A DNA stretch of 64,000 nt, from contig CAJQUW010000514.1 in the NCBI GenBank assembly GCA_907163375.1, positions 62,001 to 126,000 of the forward strand, given 5' to 3'. Origin of the DNA: Prostheceraeus crozeri. Its lineage: Eukaryota > Platyhelminthes > Polycladida > Euryleptidae. The position numbers and the translations under genes are program-made. Position 1 is the first letter of the stretch. Every line of letters begins with the position of its first letter. This document shows positions 59,598 to 64,000 of this stretch, piece after piece. The notes under the pieces are model-generated. The model worked only from the letters and a program-made list of their open reading frames with translations, was not told the DNA's origin and did not search any database.

Positions 59598-60251
59598 GTA
59601 AGTTTATTAGCATTTTAAGGCATTTTATATTTCCAAATGATTAACTGTAATATTAGCCTACAACACTTAGTAGGGTATGTTGAATACTAATATCCTACAC
59701 ACATTGTATATGTTATAGTAATGCTGAATGTGATAATTCATCTCTACATATTGGTAGCGAAAAATATCAATCAAATACTTGTTTTCATATATTCTTCTTC
59801 TTCCTGTACATACATGTACATGTATATCTTAAATCGCTTGTCCCCAGTTTCATATCATTATTGAGACTCAAAACAGTAAATTTTATATCTATTTGTTGTG
59901 TTGTAGGCTGTAGAATAGTCAATTATATATTTTGTAAAATCATTTCAGTCATACATGTATTTGAGGAATGTTAATAACAATACAAAAGAAAAACAGATAA
60001 CAGTTATATATAATTAGGCATTATATCCTAAGGACGATCTTTATATATGGTTAACATATTACAATCGTAGTATGTAATAACATTGGTTTTAACATCTTTC
60101 ATGTTATACTCATCTCTCTCGTCAAACAACAGCTTTGTTAATAATATTTTAGACAAAAGTTTTACGTTTGCTTACTGTTATCCAAACAAAAATTCTTTCT
60201 GTATTGTATAGATAATGACCTCGTAGTAAATAAGATTATTTAAATTTTCAG

Positions 60252-60580
60252 ACATCTTTAATGAATATAGAGGTGGAAGTAAGACCACAAATAATTCCCT
60301 GGATCTCTGCCTGGAACATGAATGGAACGAATACATCGCCTTGAATTCTGACAACCAAGATACCAATCCTTTGGACTTTTGGAAACGTGTGAAAGAAACA
60401 TTCCCCATATTGTCAGCAATCGCCCGCACTGTTCTTGTGATACAAGGATCGAGTGGAGAATCAGAAAGACATTTTAGTGCTGCCGGTCAAATCATAAATG
60501 AAAGGCGAAGTAGCATCCACAGTTCAACTGTGGATGCCATTATGGTACTGCAGATGGCTACTAAACAAAACCTGTGGTAG
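60252..60580 (+). CDS. hAT transposase C-terminal dimerisation exon
   Basis: After TAAATTTTCAG the frame reads DIFNEYRGG. Then come NPLDFWKRVKETFPILSAIA, VIQGSSGESERHFSAAGQII and ERRSSIHSSTVDAIMVLQM. P...FW......P.L...A......S...ER.FS.AG.....R.S.......M is the hAT family dimerisation signature. The frame is open to a normal stop and is joined in phase to the upstream exon. The catalytic part of the transposase is absent from the element. Confidence 0.85.
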
Positions 60581-61140
60581 TACAGTATAACTGTTATGCA
60601 ACTTGTGTGATATATACTAGTTTTGTGCTAACATGTAGTTGTGAGTGTGAGTGAACGATTGAATTTGAATAGATACATATTTTCCATGAGAATAGTTTAT
60701 AATTGTTTAGGAATTACGATTACGGTACGGTATAGAATTAGATAAACTGATCATGATGTTTAACGAAATGCGACTAAAAACTAACTTATTCCATAAATAG
60801 TAAGCGCAATATCAGCGCGATGATATCTGTTTAAAAAATGTTGTGTATACAACAGGTCTAAATCTTACTAAGATCTGAGCCTATGAGACTAAACTGTGCC
60901 TAAATAGACTAAATATGAATAGTTGAAACGTTAACAATATACAATAATAAACAAATATGAAGCAATTTCAATGAATAGTGTATATGACTCCTATTCGCCA
61001 TTCATTTGTATTAAAGAATTTACGTTGTTAACAAAGAATTAAAACACGGGCCCCCGCGGGCCGGGCCCGGGCCCATCTTTTTCGGCCCGTCACGGGCCCG
61101 GGCCGAGAAATTCCGGCCCGTTTCCAGCTCTGGTCAAGAC

Positions 61141-62329
61141 TCTTACCCGAGTAAGTCAGCTCAACAGCGTTTCATTTAATTTATAGCTGTAATTTCAGGT
61201 CAGTAGTGGAAAATTTCAGTTTAATAGCGGCAATTTGAATGGATGATGGCTACTAATATTGTCGCTTTTTCACTGAAAATTTCTGCTATTGTTTTCCGAT
61301 TTCCTTTATAATCATCTGCAGTTGCTAACTGGATTTGCCGTTATTGTTGTGATAAATGTCGTTGGCCTATGAAACTATGGATCTAAATTGAAAGTTGTGT
61401 AAAGATTAAAGGATGTCTTAGACATTTTAAACAGAAATACCGAGATATTTCTGAATTACAAATTTATAAGGTCATCCTTTAACCGTGTTAAGGAATTATT
61501 GACTATCTATATGATAAAGTAAATTTGAACAAGGTCAGATTGACTAATGTGGACAGATGTCTTAATTTCTCTTCCAATAAATGGTGTAGCAACTCTCCCC
61601 TGGGTCATAACACACTCACGATGATAATCACGAGAAGACGGGAATTTCACCAACCCTAGTGGGCGTCGGACGAGTGCTGCCCGAATAATTGAAGCAACGA
61701 TTGACAGACAGTTAGCCAAAAAAAGTAACCGGTCATCGATCTGATTGTGTCGAGGTGTGCTACAAAATACTGAAGAGAATGAGAACTAATGAGAACTGCT
61801 TGACACGACTGAATGCAGGTATGGATGAGAGAGAGAATGTGGTAAGTTGGCCATGTGTAAGTCCATTTTTATTCAGGGTTGGCTAAAATCACAATTTTTT
61901 GAAAAAAAATATGAATATTAATTGTTTATCATTAGCCCATACATCCTGAAATTATTGCATGAAATTGGACTCGATTTTACTGCTAAATTCCATCAAATTT
62001 TCCATGTATCGGTATGCGATTCTTTTGGATGACATATGATTCCGAATTACAGCATAAATGCAGATGTTACAAGAGCACGTGGAAGAAAGTCTACATTTCT
62101 TACCATGTCTGTGCAGTTCTGTCAATCCCAGTATTGAAAACTTGTTTTGGTGGACCAGGAGGCTTCCAAGGTAAGAGCGGTTTTGCTGTATATGTAGCAG
62201 GTGCTTATGTAAAATTTCAGAATAGCTGGAATTTAAAATCGTCTATCTTCTCATTCATTACCTCTGTTCGGTTGAAATACATTCTTGGAAATCTTCTCGA
62301 ATAGACTAGTGCTTAAAGCAGGGATCCCA
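61141..62329. other. Host-type sequence without a supported gene
   Basis: No confident gene was seen. A stretch at 62053-62172 ends CTTCCAAG|GTAAGAGC, a good donor, and is open in more than one frame (including CCYKSTWKKVYISYHVC-like residues). No family is recognised, so an exon here is only a possibility. Confidence 0.3.
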
Positions 62330-62525
62330 GTAAACATTGTGACGTCATTGCGACGTCCCATTGATGTCATCATGCGTCTGAGACGTCTATGACCAGAACA
62401 GGATGTCGCAGTGACCTCCCATCAAAGACGTCAGAATGACCGCCTGTATATGACGTCACTGTGACATCCAAAGTGTGACCACAAACATGATCAATGAGCC
62501 ACAACCAGTCATGAAATTATGACGT
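62330..62525. repeat. TGACGTC-rich dispersed repeat
   Basis: Degenerate ~12-base steps of GACGTC/GATGTC recur (TGACGTCATTGCGACGTCCC, GAGACGTC, AAGACGTCAG, TGACGTCACTGTGACATCC). TGACGTCA is also the CRE half-site palindrome. It is probably a decayed tandem repeat of a kind dispersed in invertebrate genomes. Confidence 0.5.
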
Positions 62526-62570
62526 TTACGCTATGATGAATGAATTCCACTTAATTGCACTAAGTTTTGG

Positions 62571-63000
62571 GACTATCTTTTTTAATTACCATTCTCGAAC
62601 TCTCGATCTCTCACTCACTTTTTCTATCTCCTCGCTTTTCTTGATACTTTTTCTTCTGATAATGATTCTCTGTCATAGCCTAATTTCTCTTCTTCTTCCT
62701 CTTCTCTTTCTCCCTATTTCTATTAATCTCTCAACTTAATTCTTTTCTTCCTCCTCTTCTATTTCTCCACACTTCTCTTCATTTTCTTCTCTTGTTCCAA
62801 TTCATCATTTCTCTTCTTCTTCCATATCTCTTTTTCCTCCTCTCCTTTCTCTTGATTTCTCATTCTTCCTCCTCTACTCTGTCTCCTCATTTCTCTCATT
62901 TATCTTCCTTTTATTCTTCTGTTTCCTTATCAGCTCTTCTTTTTCTTCTTCTATTTCTTATTCTCTCATCAATCTGTTTTCTGCTTTGTTTTTATCTAAA
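62571..63000. repeat. Pyrimidine (CT) tract
   Basis: About 430 bases of TTCTCTTCTTCTTCC-type sequence on the plus strand. Open frames across it are low-complexity by-products (Ser/Leu/Phe repeats). Confidence 0.85.
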
Positions 63001-63479
63001 ATCGATGTATCTTCGAAAATAACATAATGTAAAAATTCATCACTAATTTCTACCCGTGCATTTCTTATTAATAGGATCCATGTTTATCGAAGGGCATTTG
63101 ATGAATCCCAATTTTGCGATTGCAGTTGGAATAGAATACAATTGCAATACTTCAATATCATAATTCAACGGATCTTTTTTTCGGATTCATTCGTGCCGGT
63201 ACTCGATGCATGGAATGAGTCTGTCTTTCAATGATTTAAAAGCATCCCAGCGTTGGCTGTCACGTCATTAAGTGCAGCCCCCGTATTTCATTTCTGAATA
63301 GAGGAGAACTGCGCACAGATTATTTCCCTACTGCCGCCTGGGCGAATGACCTTCAATCAACGCGTCACTATCGATAATCACATGACAGCGAGAGGAAACG
63401 TGCAAGCAGTCCTTCATTTCATTCATGTTACTCGCACTGCGCATCGAACGTGATTCATGTTTTGCGATACGGTTTTCGT

Positions 63480-63841
63480 GATAAGTCTACGACTTAGACC
63501 AAACTTTCTTAAACGACGCCTCGGGCACCTTTCCTTTGGACATTTGGAGAAACTTAAATCCACCACCCATATTCGACCTCCACAATCAATTCACAGATCA
63601 TTTATTTCGATTTTCAAGTTGCAGACCAGCAGTTGACGACTAAGCTTTTGCCTATATCATCTTACAAAACATCTTGTGATTTGGTTCACCTCATATTTAG
63701 TGACTTGACTTTATCTCCTACATTAGTCGCTGAAAACCAAGGCTTCGAATTTCATCTCGTGATCTCTGACAAGAAAATAGTCTAATGTAGTACAACAAAA
63801 TGTTTTTCGATGATTGATATCATCAATTGCCGGAGTTTACA
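63480..63841 (+). other. Possible host first exon
   Basis: The sequence before 63842 is less AT-rich and ends GGAGTTTACAG|GTAAGATG, a strong donor. No acceptor, long frame or family supports a gene in the window, so it is recorded only as a candidate for an exon whose partner lies beyond 64000. Confidence 0.2.
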
Positions 63842-64000
63842 GGTAAGATGTCTACTCTTTTCACTTCTTATTAAGTTTAAGTGAATTAACTACGCACTGG
63901 ATTAGTTATAAGCCTATTTTCACGAAATTATTATAAATGTTGAAGCTAATTCGCGAAATCGCAAAAATAAAAGAAAAATTATTTTAATTGTCTATAAAAC

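Larger units (their letters stand above)
59050..61132 (+). mobile_element. Internally shortened hAT DNA transposon
   Basis: The termini CAGAGCTGGAACGGGCCC (59050) and, inverted, CAGAGCTGGAAACGGGCC (61132) are followed inward by long GGGCCCGGGCCCG-rich stretches. Flanks GCCAAAAC (59042-59049) and GTCAAGAC (61133-61140) agree at 6 of 8 bases, fitting the 8-bp hAT duplication. The 2.08-kb body carries only the C-terminal dimerisation part of a transposase, so the element is non-autonomous. Confidence 0.88.

Noticed and set aside
62330-62525. Cluster of functional CRE enhancer sites
   Set aside because: The spacing is that of a decayed short tandem repeat, and no promoter or gene start lies nearby.
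62533-63022. Two open frames of 68 and 76 codons, hydrophobic
   Set aside because: They are translation of the pyrimidine tract and show low complexity.

Overview
The window is animal (metazoan) DNA, most likely from an aquatic invertebrate, and about nine tenths of it is nested mobile elements. Supporting signs are GT-AG introns, TATA promoters, Penelope-like and hAT elements, and two quite different Polinton/Maverick elements. No species can be named from the sequence. No rRNA, tRNA or CRISPR was seen.

Layout. 1-1928 is the right end of a Polinton that enters from outside the window. 1929-13884 is a Penelope-like retroelement (GIY-YIG endonuclease, reverse transcriptase, N-terminal region, all minus strand). 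It is split by a 9.66 kb Polinton derivative, here called E2 (3493-13148), which is flanked by a 6-bp target duplication (CACGTA/TACGTA). 13885-57561 is a large Polinton, P1. Its terminal repeats contain arrays of a ~488-bp, poly-G-bearing unit. Inside the right-hand array sits a second, strongly AT-rich Polinton, P2 (37791-57173), with ~755-bp inverted repeats beginning AGT and a perfect 6-bp duplication AATTGC. 57562-64000 looks like host flank holding two hAT-type DNA transposon remnants, a TGACGTC-rich repeat and a pyrimidine tract.

P1 carries protein-primed-type DNA polymerase B, integrase with chromodomain, packaging ATPase, adenain-type protease, double-jelly-roll-type major capsid protein, basic core-type proteins, two tandem penton-like paralogues, RING fingers and a DEDD-exonuclease-like gene. 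On the plus strand it also has a full-length TATA-binding-protein-like gene behind two PC4-like reading frames. It uses TATA promoters and short introns. Several of its genes are broken (on the order of ten breaks).

P2 looks near whole (about one break). It carries a 1508-residue polymerase B, two distinct packaging-type ATPases, a fibre-like coiled-coil protein, capsid genes, protease, and a phospholipase-A2-like domain fused to the integrase. Almost every P2 gene has the same T-rich/A-rich motif directly against its ATG. GC-rich double-hairpin micro-elements are scattered through it, several inside genes; one is present in one terminal repeat and absent from the other.

Order of events: the Penelope-like element is older than E2, and P1 is older than P2. 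The most notable candidates for something undescribed are the TBP/PC4-like transcription cassette of P1 and the hairpin micro-elements of P2, including the one at the phospholipase-integrase fusion.
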